Below are positions 30,065 through 39,411 of a stretch of 45,285 nt of DNA, piece after piece (position 1 is the first letter of the stretch; each line of letters opens with the position of its first letter). This DNA comes from an uncultured Chlorobiaceae bacterium (GTDB lineage Bacteria; Bacteroidota; Chlorobiia; Chlorobiales; Chlorobiaceae): NCBI GenBank assembly GCA_903915955.1, contig CAIWUU010000194.1:1-45285 (forward strand). The letters run 5' to 3'. A model generated the notes under the pieces. It was not told the DNA's origin and made no database searches. It saw nothing but the letters and a program-made list of their open reading frames with translations. The position numbers were made by a program, and so were the translations under genes.

Positions 30065-30256
30065 TTACAACAACTTTCCCATAACATAATTTATAACCCA
30101 GTCGACAAGGAATGTAAATGTTGCAAGAATCCCGGAAACCGTCAGCACGACAATCGTCAAATCCTTGATTTCATCCTTACTCGGCCAAATAACTTTCCGC
30201 ATCTCACTAATCACATCACGATAATACTGACCCGCCTTGCCGATATATTTGTTCAT
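30065..30256 (-). CDS. secE: Preprotein translocase subunit SecE
   Basis: A 63-residue inner-membrane protein, part of SecYEG. An amphipathic N-terminal part with YYRDVISEMRKVIWPSKDEI, the family signature, is followed by a single membrane segment (LTIVVLTVSGILATFTFLVD). This short form with one membrane helix is common outside enterobacteria. It is between tRNA-Trp and nusG, the usual order. Confidence 0.95.
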   Translation of the reverse strand: MNKYIGKAGQYYRDVISEMRKVIWPSKDEIKDLTIVVLTVSGILATFTFLVDWVINYVMGKLL

Positions 30257-30297
30257 GAATCAAAAGTGCGGAATATAATACAGTGAAAAATTTTATG

Positions 30298-30370
30298 CAC
30301 GTCAGGAGGGAATCGAACCCCCAACCTGCGGTTTTGGAGACCGCTGCTCTACCAATTAAGCTACTGACGT
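30298..30370 (-). tRNA. tRNA-Trp (anticodon CCA)
   Basis: A 73-nt cloverleaf on the minus strand. The acceptor stem ACGTCAG pairs with CTGACGT, the discriminator is G, and the anticodon loop is CTCCAAA. The CCA tail is not encoded. It lies directly upstream of secE, as in many bacteria. Confidence 0.95.
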
Positions 30371-30394
30371 ATCAACAATAACCCCCAAAACCTG

Positions 30395-30467
<73 letters not shown>

Positions 30468-30490
30468 CTGAAACCGCAATATAAAGGCTG

Positions 30491-30572
30491 TGGGTAGGGG
30501 AGGATTCGAACCTCCGAAGACAGAGTCGACAGATTTACAGTCTGTTGCGTTTAACCACTTCGCTACCTACCC
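30491..30572 (-). tRNA. tRNA-Tyr (anticodon GTA)
   Basis: An 82-nt class II tRNA with a long variable arm. The acceptor stem GGGTAGG pairs with CCTACCC and the anticodon loop is CTGTAAA. CCA is not encoded. Confidence 0.95.
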
Positions 30573-30581
30573 GTTATTAAG

Positions 30582-30654
30582 AGCTGGTGATGGGACTCGA
30601 ACCCGCAACCTGCTGATTACAAATCAGCTGCTCTACCAATTGAGCTACACCAGC
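30582..30654 (-). tRNA. tRNA-Thr (anticodon TGT)
   Basis: A 73-nt cloverleaf on the minus strand. The acceptor stem GCTGGTG pairs with CACCAGC and the anticodon loop is TTTGTAA. It is first in the cluster Thr-Tyr-Thr-Trp leading into secE. Confidence 0.95.
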
Positions 30655-30681
30655 AGCCCACACTCAAAAAACATGGACGGT

Positions 30682-30709
30682 AATATAATGAGAGGGATTG
30701 GAAATACAA
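30682..30709 (-). promoter_or_regulatory. Possible promoter of the tRNA-secE-nusG-rpl-rpo unit
   Basis: On the minus strand TTGTAT (-35-like, 3/6) and TATATT (-10-like, 5/6) are spaced by 16 bp. Transcription would begin about 20 bases before the first tRNA. The -35 match is weak. Confidence 0.4.
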
Positions 30710-30728
30710 AGGAAAAAGCATGATTTTA

Positions 30729-31541
30729 TTAATCATCATGCACCGCAGAAAAAAAACCGGCCAGACGCACCACTGTTTTTCGAGTAACCAACCTTTGTAA
30801 AAATACCAGTATGACATCAAGCAGAGTGGGAAACACTCGTATCTTTTTTTTTGCCAACCCTGTGATCGCAGCCTTAACTACCACATCCGTGCCAGAAAGT
30901 GGCAGACGAATCTTCGCGGCATTATGCCCGGCATGTTCAAAAAATCCTGTATCAATAAAGCCGGGACAGACAACGACAACATTTATCCCTTTACTTTTCA
31001 GCTCTATATACAGTGCTTCGGCGAGCGTAATAACAAAGGCCTTGCTTGCCGAATAGATGGCGAGCCCGGGTACTCCCTGCAACCCTCCAAGTGACGCAAT
31101 ATTGATAATATTGCCTTGTCTTCGCGCAACCATATCAGATGCAAACAGCCGGGTAAGCTTGGCCATTGCCATCATGTTAACCATCATAATCTCTTCAAGC
31201 TTGCCCGGCAGAATATCATCGAAATAACCCGCTCGTGACAATCCGGCACAATTCACAAGAAAATCTACCTTGATATGAAGTTGACTGCAGAATTCATACA
31301 CTGCAACAGGCGCATCAACATAACTCAAATCCACCACACACACCTCAACCCTGATCCCTCTCTCTTTACGAAGAGCTTCAGCAAGAGTATGCAACCTCTC
31401 CCCTGAGCGGGCAACAAGCACAAGATTATGGCCCCGTGCGCCAAGCTCACGGGCAAAAGCCTCACCAATCCCCATGGAAGCTCCCGTGATCAAGGAAAAA
31501 AAATTATCACTCCTGGTTTTAGAGAAACTCGGCTGGTTCAA
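30729..31541 (-). CDS. Short-chain dehydrogenase/reductase (SDR), probably membrane- or lipid-associated
   Basis: A 270-residue NAD(P)-dependent oxidoreductase of the classical SDR type. It shows the glycine motif ITGASMGIGEAFARELG, the NCAG motif (LVNCAGLSRAG), and the catalytic S...YxxxK (IYSASKAF). The start is inferred: a TTG at 31541 has a GGGGA ribosome site about ten bases upstream and gives LNQPSFSKTRSDNFFSLITG. The frame runs open to 31724 inside ispG, but that part is a shadow of ispG. It overlaps the 3' end of ispG by 23 bp. The substrate is unknown; the basic C-terminus with hydrophobic VILVFLQRLV resembles acyl or steroid-type SDRs. Confidence 0.88.
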   Translation of the reverse strand: MNQPSFSKTRSDNFFSLITGASMGIGEAFARELGARGHNLVLVARSGERLHTLAEALRKERGIRVEVCVVDLSYVDAPVAVYEFCSQLHIKVDFLVNCAGLSRAGYFDDILPGKLEEIMMVNMMAMAKLTRLFASDMVARRQGNIINIASLGGLQGVPGLAIYSASKAFVITLAEALYIELKSKGINVVVVCPGFIDTGFFEHAGHNAAKIRLPLSGTDVVVKAAITGLAKKKIRVFPTLLDVILVFLQRLVTRKTVVRLAGFFSAVHDD

Positions 31542-33579
31542 TCCACTTTCCCCGTTCTTGTACGAGCAAGATAAGTCTGTCAACCGCTTCATGTTCAGCA
31601 ATATTTTCTGCAACACACTCTCGGCCGACATAGAGACTGATGCGATTCTTTCCTGCACCGACATAGCCGAAATCGGCATCAGCCATCTCACCAGGGCCGT
31701 TGACAATACAACCCATGATGCCAATCTTCAATCCTTTGAGATGCGCCATCCGCTGCTTGATTGAGGCTGTCGCTTTTTCGAGTTCAAAGTAAGTCCTTCC
31801 GCAGCCAGGACATGATATGAATTCAGTCTTGGACATTCTGATTCGCGCACCCTGCAGGATATTGAAGGCGAGATTCACTTCGTCATCCGATGAGAGTGGC
31901 GTATGTAAGGCAACCATATCACCAATGCCATCACTGAAAAGCGTTCCGGCCTGAACCGAGCTGTCGATGATATTTTCAAGTCGACTGGCTGCCTCTCCCT
32001 TGTAGCGAACAACAAGTGGATAATCAAGCTTCAGGCTGTTAAATGCCTGCACAAGCCTCCGATAGACAAAAACAACTTGTTCTGAGAGAACTGAAAAAAG
32101 AAGTCGCGACACTCCCCGCTTGCGAAGCTTTTCGGCAAGATGGACAAGTACCCTTGATGGAACCGCAATACCTGACTCATTATGGAGAAAACATAACTCT
32201 ACAGCCGCAAATCGCTCATTGCCAAGAAGCTGCAAAAAATCGTTCTCAAGCCGTTCACCTTCAAGAATATCAAATCGAACCTTCGGCACTTTATCAAGCA
32301 ATCTGGCAAAGTGTGAAACATCGCTTGTCGAAGCAACAACAAAACGGCCTGCATCCCCCAGCCTGCCAAGCAGCTCATCAAGGTAATCAAGATCTGCTTC
32401 ACTGTTGATACGAACTGAAACAAACTCGGAGCGGATAGCATCCTGGAGCTTCTTTGGAGCAAGCCTCTGTACAATCTCTTCAAAAATTGCAACCCCATCT
32501 GTGAGAGAAGCATGTATCTCCGTCTCAACCCTCGGCACAGTATGGCCCCCTATCGTAAAATCTGCAAGTACAGTCTGGCTGGAAACCCTGCGCTGATAAC
32601 TGAATGGATCGAATGGTGGTAGTTCATCAGACACACGGTCAAGATTAGCCTGCTTGTTGCGACTCTCTATAATATGCCTCAGAGGAATATGGCCTCTGTC
32701 ACCGTTAACAAGATGAAAATCATTATATTTTTTCACAATGGCGAAGCCAACTGGTACCTCATTCACCGGGTCTTCAGTCAATGAAACCCTTATGGTGTCG
32801 CCAAGTCCATCCTCAAGGAGTGCACCAATACCCATTGCCGACTTGACACGCCCCTCGTCGCCATCACCAGCCTCGGTCACCCCAAGATGCAAGGGATAAG
32901 CATAGCGAAGTTCTGCATCAGCCTGTTGAACAAGCAGCCGGTATGCCTGAATCATTACCCGCACATTGGAAGATTTCATGGAAAAGAGAATCTCGTAGTA
33001 TCCCATCGCTTCACAGATCCTCGCAAACTCAAGAGCAGCTTCAACCATCCCTTCTGGCGAGTTACCATAACGACTGACAATTCTGTCGGACAATGAACCA
33101 TGATTGGTGCCAATACGCATGGATACCCCATGCTGGCGCGCTTTTTCTACCAATTGGGCAAATTCAAGTCGAACATGTTCAATCTCCTTCAGATACTCCT
33201 CTTCTGAATATTCATTGTTTGAAAACTTCTGGGTATTGGCATAATTGCCAGGATTAATGCGGATGTTTTCAACAAATTCAACCGCCTTGATCGCTGCTCG
33301 TGCGGAAAAATGGATATCAGCGACAAGCGGGGTGTCAATCTTGTCGCGACGAAGCTGCGCGCGGATATTTCTGAGGTTTTCAGCATCCTTCTCGGTAGGC
33401 ACAGTAAGCCTGATAATTTCACAACCTGCCTCATACAGTCGCCGGCACTGCGCAACAGTTGCTGACGTATCTAGAGTGTGCGTATTGGTCATTGACTCTA
33501 CCCTTATCGGCTGATATCCTCCCAATGAGAAAGTCCCAAAAACAACTTCACGAGTTAAGCGACGACGATACTGGTACAT
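31519..33579 (-). CDS. ispG: 4-hydroxy-3-methylbut-2-enyl-diphosphate synthase, long form
   Basis: IspG (GcpE) reduces MEcPP to HMBPP in the MEP pathway, giving isoprenoids for bacteriochlorophyll tails, carotenoids and quinones. The N-terminal TIM barrel starts with LGGYQPIRVESMTNTHT. The C-terminal [4Fe-4S] domain has cysteines at about residues 590, 593 and 624 (CPGCGRTYFEL and GIMGCIVNGPGEM). At 686 residues it is the long form, with an extra barrel-like domain (~300-560) between the two, as in plants, Chlamydia and Chlorobi. It lies 27 bp after a DivIC-like gene. Confidence 0.95.
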   Translation of the reverse strand: MYQYRRRLTREVVFGTFSLGGYQPIRVESMTNTHTLDTSATVAQCRRLYEAGCEIIRLTVPTEKDAENLRNIRAQLRRDKIDTPLVADIHFSARAAIKAVEFVENIRINPGNYANTQKFSNNEYSEEEYLKEIEHVRLEFAQLVEKARQHGVSMRIGTNHGSLSDRIVSRYGNSPEGMVEAALEFARICEAMGYYEILFSMKSSNVRVMIQAYRLLVQQADAELRYAYPLHLGVTEAGDGDEGRVKSAMGIGALLEDGLGDTIRVSLTEDPVNEVPVGFAIVKKYNDFHLVNGDRGHIPLRHIIESRNKQANLDRVSDELPPFDPFSYQRRVSSQTVLADFTIGGHTVPRVETEIHASLTDGVAIFEEIVQRLAPKKLQDAIRSEFVSVRINSEADLDYLDELLGRLGDAGRFVVASTSDVSHFARLLDKVPKVRFDILEGERLENDFLQLLGNERFAAVELCFLHNESGIAVPSRVLVHLAEKLRKRGVSRLLFSVLSEQVVFVYRRLVQAFNSLKLDYPLVVRYKGEAASRLENIIDSSVQAGTLFSDGIGDMVALHTPLSSDDEVNLAFNILQGARIRMSKTEFISCPGCGRTYFELEKATASIKQRMAHLKGLKIGIMGCIVNGPGEMADADFGYVGAGKNRISLYVGRECVAENIAEHEAVDRLILLVQERGKWIEPAEFL

Positions 33580-33606
33580 GGAATTGTAAAAACGGTTGGA
33601 TAAAAA

Positions 33607-33930
33607 TTACTGTTCTCTGATGATAAAGAGGGTTTCTCCTGGCTTGCGGAAATTATATCTCTCCCTCGCTGCCTTTTCAATACTGTCAGGCTCACGAGCA
33701 TGCAAGATTCGCTGTTCGTTATCAAGCATCTTCTGTTGCTCACTTTTCTGCCGCTCAAGAAGAAAACGATACTCCGTTTCCATGCGAATTCTTTTCACAA
33801 CACCATAATCATCAAAAAGAAACCAAAGTACAATAACAACAGCAGCAACCCTGAAAAGAATCTGTTTCGGATTGGAATGAAGATACTCCCAGATGGTATC
33901 GAACTTGATACGTTTGATAATCTTTTTCAC
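33607..33930 (-). CDS. Septum formation initiator, DivIC/FtsB family
   Basis: A 107-residue bitopic membrane protein. A short basic cytoplasmic start (KKIIKRIKFDTIWEYL) is followed by one membrane helix (ILFRVAAVVIVLWFLFDD, ~res 24-41), then a coiled coil (~45-85, RMETEYRFLLERQKSEQQ) and the family-typical tail AARERYNFRKPGETLFII. Such proteins join FtsL and FtsQ in the divisome. The start is GTG at 33930. The nearby genes are eno upstream and ispG downstream; eno-divIC neighbours are common in bacteria. Confidence 0.9.
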   Translation of the reverse strand: MKKIIKRIKFDTIWEYLHSNPKQILFRVAAVVIVLWFLFDDYGVVKRIRMETEYRFLLERQKSEQQKMLDNEQRILHAREPDSIEKAARERYNFRKPGETLFIIREQ

Positions 33931-33991
33931 GCACTAAAACACTTGAAATTAACAGAGTATTTCAAAATTTACCACAGAGATGAAATGCAAA

Positions 33992-34014
33992 GGAACCCTT
34001 TTTAAAAGGGTTCC
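33992..34014 (-). terminator. Hairpin after eno, likely terminator
   Basis: GGAACCCTTTT (33992-34002) and AAAAGGGTTCC (34004-34014) are perfectly complementary; in practice a GGAACCC/GGGTTCC stem with an A/T loop. On the minus strand it is followed by TTTGCATTTC, a modest U-rich stretch, so termination may be partial. Confidence 0.65.
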
Positions 34015-34027
34015 CTGCAAAAGTTAT

Positions 34028-35353
<1,326 letters not shown>

Positions 35354-35565
35354 TTATAGTTTTAACGTACTTTTTATGCGCAAGCAAATAACTCTGTGAT
35401 TGCGTTTCAAAGATACCTTAAAATATATCTTTTTTTCCGGACCATTTTCATTGTTACCCCTACAGCAAATCATACTTTTTTTTGTTTATTATTATTCAGG
35501 TTGCTTTCGCTGAACGGCAAGAGCAGCCTGAATTTTGTTATCTGATTAAAAACAGGAGTCATGCC

Positions 35566-37638
35566 ATGCAAGCCGTACAACCGGATCAACTGCGAAACAT
35601 TGTCATTACAGGCCATGCCGGAAGCGGCAAGACCATCCTCGCCGAATCACTTGCTCTCACCATGGGAGTGATCAATCGACTTGGCAGTATTGAAGAGGGC
35701 AACACCATCTCTGATTACTCTCTGGATGAAATTGAAAGAAAACACAGTCTGAACACCAGCCTCATCAATGGATTCTGGAATGATCACAAAATCAATATTA
35801 TTGATACCCCTGGTCTGCTTGATTTTCATGGTGACGTAAAATCGGCAATGCGCATTGCTGATACGGTACTGATTACGGTCAACGCCGCTGCCGGTGTAGA
35901 AGTGGGCACTGACACCGTCTGGGAGTATACAAGGGAGTACTACAAACCCACAATGTTTGTCTTGACCAAACTTGATGCTGATCGCGCCAGCTTCAAAACC
36001 ACCATACAGGGACTCCAGGATCATTTCGGGCATCTTGTAACACCAATCCAGTTTCCTTCGGACGAAGGAGTTGGTCACCATACCCTCATTGATATCCTTC
36101 TGATGAAACAGTTGGAGTTCAGCCCGGATAAACCTGGAGAAATGGCTGTTTCTGATATTCCTGATCTCTATCTTAAACGTGCAGAGGAGCTCCATCAGCA
36201 ACTTGTTGAGGCCGTTGCGGAGACTGACGAAGAGCTGATGAACAAGTTTTTTGAAGTTGGGAACCTCACAGAAGATGAACTGAGAGCGGGAATACAATCA
36301 GCACTTCTCACAAGAACCTTCTTCCCTGTCTTCTGTACCTCCCCACTCCACCTTATCGGAACAGAGAGACTGCTCAATGCGGTTGTCAACATCTGCCCCT
36401 CTCCCATTGAACGAGGACCTGAACGTGCGCTCTGTACGGTAGAGGAGACAAAAACAATGATTCAACCCAATCCTGAGGGACCGACTCTTGCCTTTATCTT
36501 TAAAACCATGTCTGAACCCCGCGTCGGTGAGATTTCCTATCTCCGGGTTTATTCAGGTCATATAGAAAGCGGCCATGAGCTGATTGATGTTCAGACTGAG
36601 CAACCTCAAAAACTCGGACAAATCTATACCATTCTTGGCCAAAAGAAAACAGCAGTTGAAAAGCTGCTCGCCGGAGATATTGGTATGGTTGTCAAACTGA
36701 AAGATGCGCATACCAATGATACTCTTGCCGACAAAGGAACAAGCTGCAGAATAAGTCCCATTATTTTTCCGATACCTGTACTGGCCACAGCGATTGTTCC
36801 CGTAACTCAGGGTGATGAAGATAAAATATCAGAAGGACTCCACCATCTGCATGAAGAAGATCCGAGCTTTACAATAGAGCACGACGTTGAATTCAATCAG
36901 ACTATACTAAAAACGCTTGGTGAAACCCACCTTGATACCATTATCAGCAGACTTCAGGTAAAATTCAATGTCAAGGTAGATATCGCACCAATTAAAATAC
37001 CTTACCGTGAAACCATACGGATACCATCTTCATCCCAGGGCAAATATAAAAAACAGTCCGGGGGCAAAGGACAATATGGAGATGTCTGGATAAAAATTGA
37101 ACCACTGGCACGAGATACCGGCTTTGTATTTGCAAGTGAAATAGTTGGTGGTGTTGTGCCATCAAGATATCTGCCAGCAGTCGAGAAAGGACTTAGAGAA
37201 GCTATAACCAACGGTATTCTTGCAGGTTATCCCGTCGTTGATCTTAAAGCAGTTGCCTATGACGGCTCCTATCACCCTGTCGACAGTTCTGAATTCGCCT
37301 TTAAAATAGCCGCAAGCATGGCATTCAAGAGCGCATTTGACAAGGCAAAGCCCTTCATCCTTGAACCCGTCTATGCGTTAAATGTCTACGCCCCTGAACA
37401 CTATACCGGTGAAATCGTTGGTGATATTTCAAGTAAACGAGGTAAGATTCTTGGTATGGAGTCGGATGTACAGATGCAGATCATCCACGCACATATCCCG
37501 CAGGCAGCGCTGACAACATTCCATCATGCACTGACTCGACTCACTCAGAGCAGAGCGAGATACTCCTATAGTTTCAGCCATTACGAGGAGGCACCTCCTG
37601 ATATTGCACAGCAGATTATCGCACAAAAAAGAAGTTAA
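35566..37638 (+). CDS. Elongation factor G-like translational GTPase (EF-G2 type)
   Basis: A 690-residue translational GTPase. G1 is GHAGSGKT, G3 is DTPGLLDFHGDV and G4 is TKLD, not the NKxD of canonical EF-G. Domains II-V follow, with the domain IV region around SGGKGQYGDVWIKIEP and the domain V stretch GEIVGDISSKRGKILGMES. It lacks the usual ribosomal-operon neighbours, so it is probably the accessory EF-G-like paralogue rather than the main fusA. The ATG at 35566 is preceded by AGGAG at seven bases; the frame open from 35482 is unconserved. The role could be ribosome recycling or stress translation, but this is not settled by sequence. Confidence 0.9.
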   Translation: MQAVQPDQLRNIVITGHAGSGKTILAESLALTMGVINRLGSIEEGNTISDYSLDEIERKHSLNTSLINGFWNDHKINIIDTPGLLDFHGDVKSAMRIADTVLITVNAAAGVEVGTDTVWEYTREYYKPTMFVLTKLDADRASFKTTIQGLQDHFGHLVTPIQFPSDEGVGHHTLIDILLMKQLEFSPDKPGEMAVSDIPDLYLKRAEELHQQLVEAVAETDEELMNKFFEVGNLTEDELRAGIQSALLTRTFFPVFCTSPLHLIGTERLLNAVVNICPSPIERGPERALCTVEETKTMIQPNPEGPTLAFIFKTMSEPRVGEISYLRVYSGHIESGHELIDVQTEQPQKLGQIYTILGQKKTAVEKLLAGDIGMVVKLKDAHTNDTLADKGTSCRISPIIFPIPVLATAIVPVTQGDEDKISEGLHHLHEEDPSFTIEHDVEFNQTILKTLGETHLDTIISRLQVKFNVKVDIAPIKIPYRETIRIPSSSQGKYKKQSGGKGQYGDVWIKIEPLARDTGFVFASEIVGGVVPSRYLPAVEKGLREAITNGILAGYPVVDLKAVAYDGSYHPVDSSEFAFKIAASMAFKSAFDKAKPFILEPVYALNVYAPEHYTGEIVGDISSKRGKILGMESDVQMQIIHAHIPQAALTTFHHALTRLTQSRARYSYSFSHYEEAPPDIAQQIIAQKRS

Positions 37639-37640
37639 TC

Positions 37641-37703
37641 AAGGATGCTCCCTCAGTGGCAAGGCAACCTTCGTCGTTGCCTTGCCACTGAGGGAGCATC
37701 CTT
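37641..37703. repeat. Perfect 28-bp inverted repeat filling a convergent intergenic gap
   Basis: Left arm 37641-37668 (starts AAGGATGCTCCCTCAGTGG) and right arm 37676-37703 are exact reverse complements with a 7-base loop CTTCGTC. It lies two bases from the EF-G-like stop and two bases from the glycosyltransferase stop. No T-run follows directly on the plus strand; on the minus strand one comes about ten bases later. Confidence 0.9.
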
Positions 37704-37705
37704 GC

Positions 37706-38497
37706 CTATAGAAAACCGAAAAGAGACTTTATCGTGAGCCACCAGACTATCCTGATCGCTTCACGGACATTCTTTTTGGTCATTTTCGATTTACCTACAG
37801 AGCGATCCACAAAAACAATTGGAATCTCCTTGATCGTAAACCCCTTTTTCCATACTCTGAAATTCATCTCTATCTGAAATGAATACCCTTGGGAATTTAT
37901 CCGGTCAAGATCTATAGCACGCAATACTTCAGCCCTGAAACATTTAAAACCACTTGTCGGATCGTCAACAGGCATTCTTGTAATAATGCGAGTATAGATG
38001 CTTGCCATTTTGGAAAGAATCAACCTTCCAAGTGGCCAGTTAACGACATTAACCGTATTGTTCATGTAGCGTGACCCGATAAGCAGATCCGCGCCACTCA
38101 TCATGCCATCAAGAAAACGCTGCACCTCTGCCGGGTCGTGCGAATAATCAGCATCCATCTCTACGATATAGTGATAACCCTTCTGGAGCGCATACTTAAA
38201 CCCCGTAATATAGGCGGTACCAAGCCCCATTTTACGCTCTCGTCTCATAAGGTGAAGAGCGCTTGTCGTTCGCTGGATTGAGCGAACTATATCGGCTGTG
38301 CCATCGGGAGAGTTGTCATCAATGACAAGAATATCAATAAGAGAGGAATAACGCCCTGAAAGTTCGCCAAGAAGCCGACCTATATTTTCAGCCTCGTTAA
38401 ACGTGGGAATAATGACAAGCGTCTGAGCTAAAGGGGTGAGTTCAACAAAGTGCTCTCGTTCAAAAGGTTCAGGCATCAAGTTATTTTGCTTCGGCAT
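37706..38497 (-). CDS. Polyprenol/dolichol-phosphate mannosyltransferase-like glycosyltransferase (GT2)
   Basis: A 263-residue GT-A fold enzyme of family GT2 that would move a hexose from a nucleotide sugar to a polyprenyl phosphate, on the cytoplasmic face of the membrane. It has the start motif LVIIPTFNEAENIGRLL, the DDNSPDGTAD motif, and the metal-binding DADYSHDP. VDDPTSGFKCFRAEVL and SQGYSFQIEMNFRVWKKGF are typical of DPM1 proteins. There are no long membrane helices apart from a short hydrophobic C-terminus (WWLTIKSLFGFL), as in the soluble DPM1 group. The sugar is unknown. It is downstream of pscB but separated from it by a terminator. Confidence 0.88.
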   Translation of the reverse strand: MPKQNNLMPEPFEREHFVELTPLAQTLVIIPTFNEAENIGRLLGELSGRYSSLIDILVIDDNSPDGTADIVRSIQRTTSALHLMRRERKMGLGTAYITGFKYALQKGYHYIVEMDADYSHDPAEVQRFLDGMMSGADLLIGSRYMNNTVNVVNWPLGRLILSKMASIYTRIITRMPVDDPTSGFKCFRAEVLRAIDLDRINSQGYSFQIEMNFRVWKKGFTIKEIPIVFVDRSVGKSKMTKKNVREAIRIVWWLTIKSLFGFL

Positions 38498-38520
38498 GGG
38501 CTTTTAGAAAACTTCAAAAA

Positions 38521-38550
38521 AAAAGCATTGCCCTCTTGAAGCAATGCTTT
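38521..38550 (-). terminator. Intrinsic terminator after pscB
   Basis: AAAAGCATTGC (38521-38531) and GCAATGCTTT (38541-38550) form the stem. On the minus strand the stem is followed by a run of eight T residues (complement of the A-run ending at 38524), so it ends the pscAB transcript. Confidence 0.88.
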
Positions 38551-38578
38551 CTTAGAATAGTAAACGAATAACGTCGCC

Positions 38579-39319
38579 TTAACGCACCTCTTTGTGAAAT
38601 CTGTGAAGAAATCTCAGATCAAAATCAAGGCGTTCAGGAGGCGTATAGACATAATCAATTATCTCTCCATCAGGATGGACTTCAATGAGCGCTCCCGAAG
38701 GGCATTCATCCGCATTAAAACAAGCAGAGCAGGAGATACAGGCATCCTGATCAATGTAAGCCCGGAATCCACCTTCCTGAACATCTCCATAAAACTTGTA
38801 ACCAATAGCCTGGACTTTTGGAGGACACTTGTCAAGACAAAGACCACAACCAACGCAAAGGTTTTCTATGATAAAATAGTGATCTTTCTCTCTTGGTGCA
38901 GCTTTTTTCACTGGCGCTCCAGAGGCTGGAGGTGCAACCGGAGCAGGCTCCGTGGCGGCTTTGGCTACAGGCGCACCCTTCGAAGCAGGTGCTGCGGGCT
39001 TTTGGCCCGGAACTGGTTTTGCCCCGGCTACCGGTTTGGATGCGGCAACAGGTGCAGGTTTTGGCGCAGCTTTTACCTCTTTCTTGATCGGAAAAGCTGA
39101 ATCTTGTGGCAGACCGCTTCTGCCGAGATTAACATTAATGGGCTCGAGCCGAAGCTTACCTCCCTGTTTCGGTGAAAGCTCTTTTGGTTTTGCCTTTACC
39201 TCTTGTTTGGCAGCCGGATTGGCTGCTTTTGGTGAAACAGGTGGCATTTTCGGTGCAGCAGGTGGCACCTTGGCAACAGGCTTTGACGATATATCTGGCT
39301 TTTGTACAGGATCGGCCAT
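38579..39319 (-). CDS. pscB: Photosystem P840 reaction centre iron-sulfur protein PscB (FA/FB)
   Basis: PscB carries the terminal [4Fe-4S] clusters FA and FB and passes electrons from FX in PscA to ferredoxin on the cytoplasmic side. The C-terminal third has two clusters: cysteines 155, 158, 161, 165 (CVGCGLCLDKCP) and 194, 197, 200, 206 (CISCSACFNADECP; the last spacing is longer than usual). The first ~140 residues are a low-complexity Ala/Pro/Lys tail, probably flexible and basic. A GAGGAGG ribosome site precedes the ATG. It follows pscA on the same strand after 92 bp with a hairpin. Confidence 0.96.
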   Translation of the reverse strand: MADPVQKPDISSKPVAKVPPAAPKMPPVSPKAANPAAKQEVKAKPKELSPKQGGKLRLEPINVNLGRSGLPQDSAFPIKKEVKAAPKPAPVAASKPVAGAKPVPGQKPAAPASKGAPVAKAATEPAPVAPPASGAPVKKAAPREKDHYFIIENLCVGCGLCLDKCPPKVQAIGYKFYGDVQEGGFRAYIDQDACISCSACFNADECPSGALIEVHPDGEIIDYVYTPPERLDFDLRFLHRFHKEVR

Positions 39320-39368
39320 AAAAACCCTCCTCTTTAATTACAGTATGATAAACTTTAAATGCAAAGAA

Positions 39369-39406
39369 TTTTTTCTGGAGAGGCACCAAAGCCTCTCCAG
39401 AAAAAA
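39369..39406 (-). promoter_or_regulatory. Perfect 16-bp hairpin between pscA and pscB, likely mRNA-stabilising
   Basis: TTTTTTCTGGAGAGGC (39369-39384) and GCCTCTCCAGAAAAAA (39391-39406) pair fully with a six-base loop. It begins five bases after the pscA stop. In either direction U residues come first and A residues last, the reverse of an intrinsic terminator, so readthrough into pscB is expected. Confidence 0.85.
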
Positions 39407-39411
39407 CAGTG

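Noticed and set aside
30490-30723. 77-codon plus-strand frame beginning MGRGGFEPPKTESTDLQS
   Set aside because: It lies antisense across the tRNA-Tyr and tRNA-Thr(TGT) genes. Such peptides are a well-known artefact of translating tRNA genes.
35647-36297. 216-codon frame antisense to the EF-G-like gene
   Set aside because: It is opposite the G1-G4 motifs and lacks any domain of its own.
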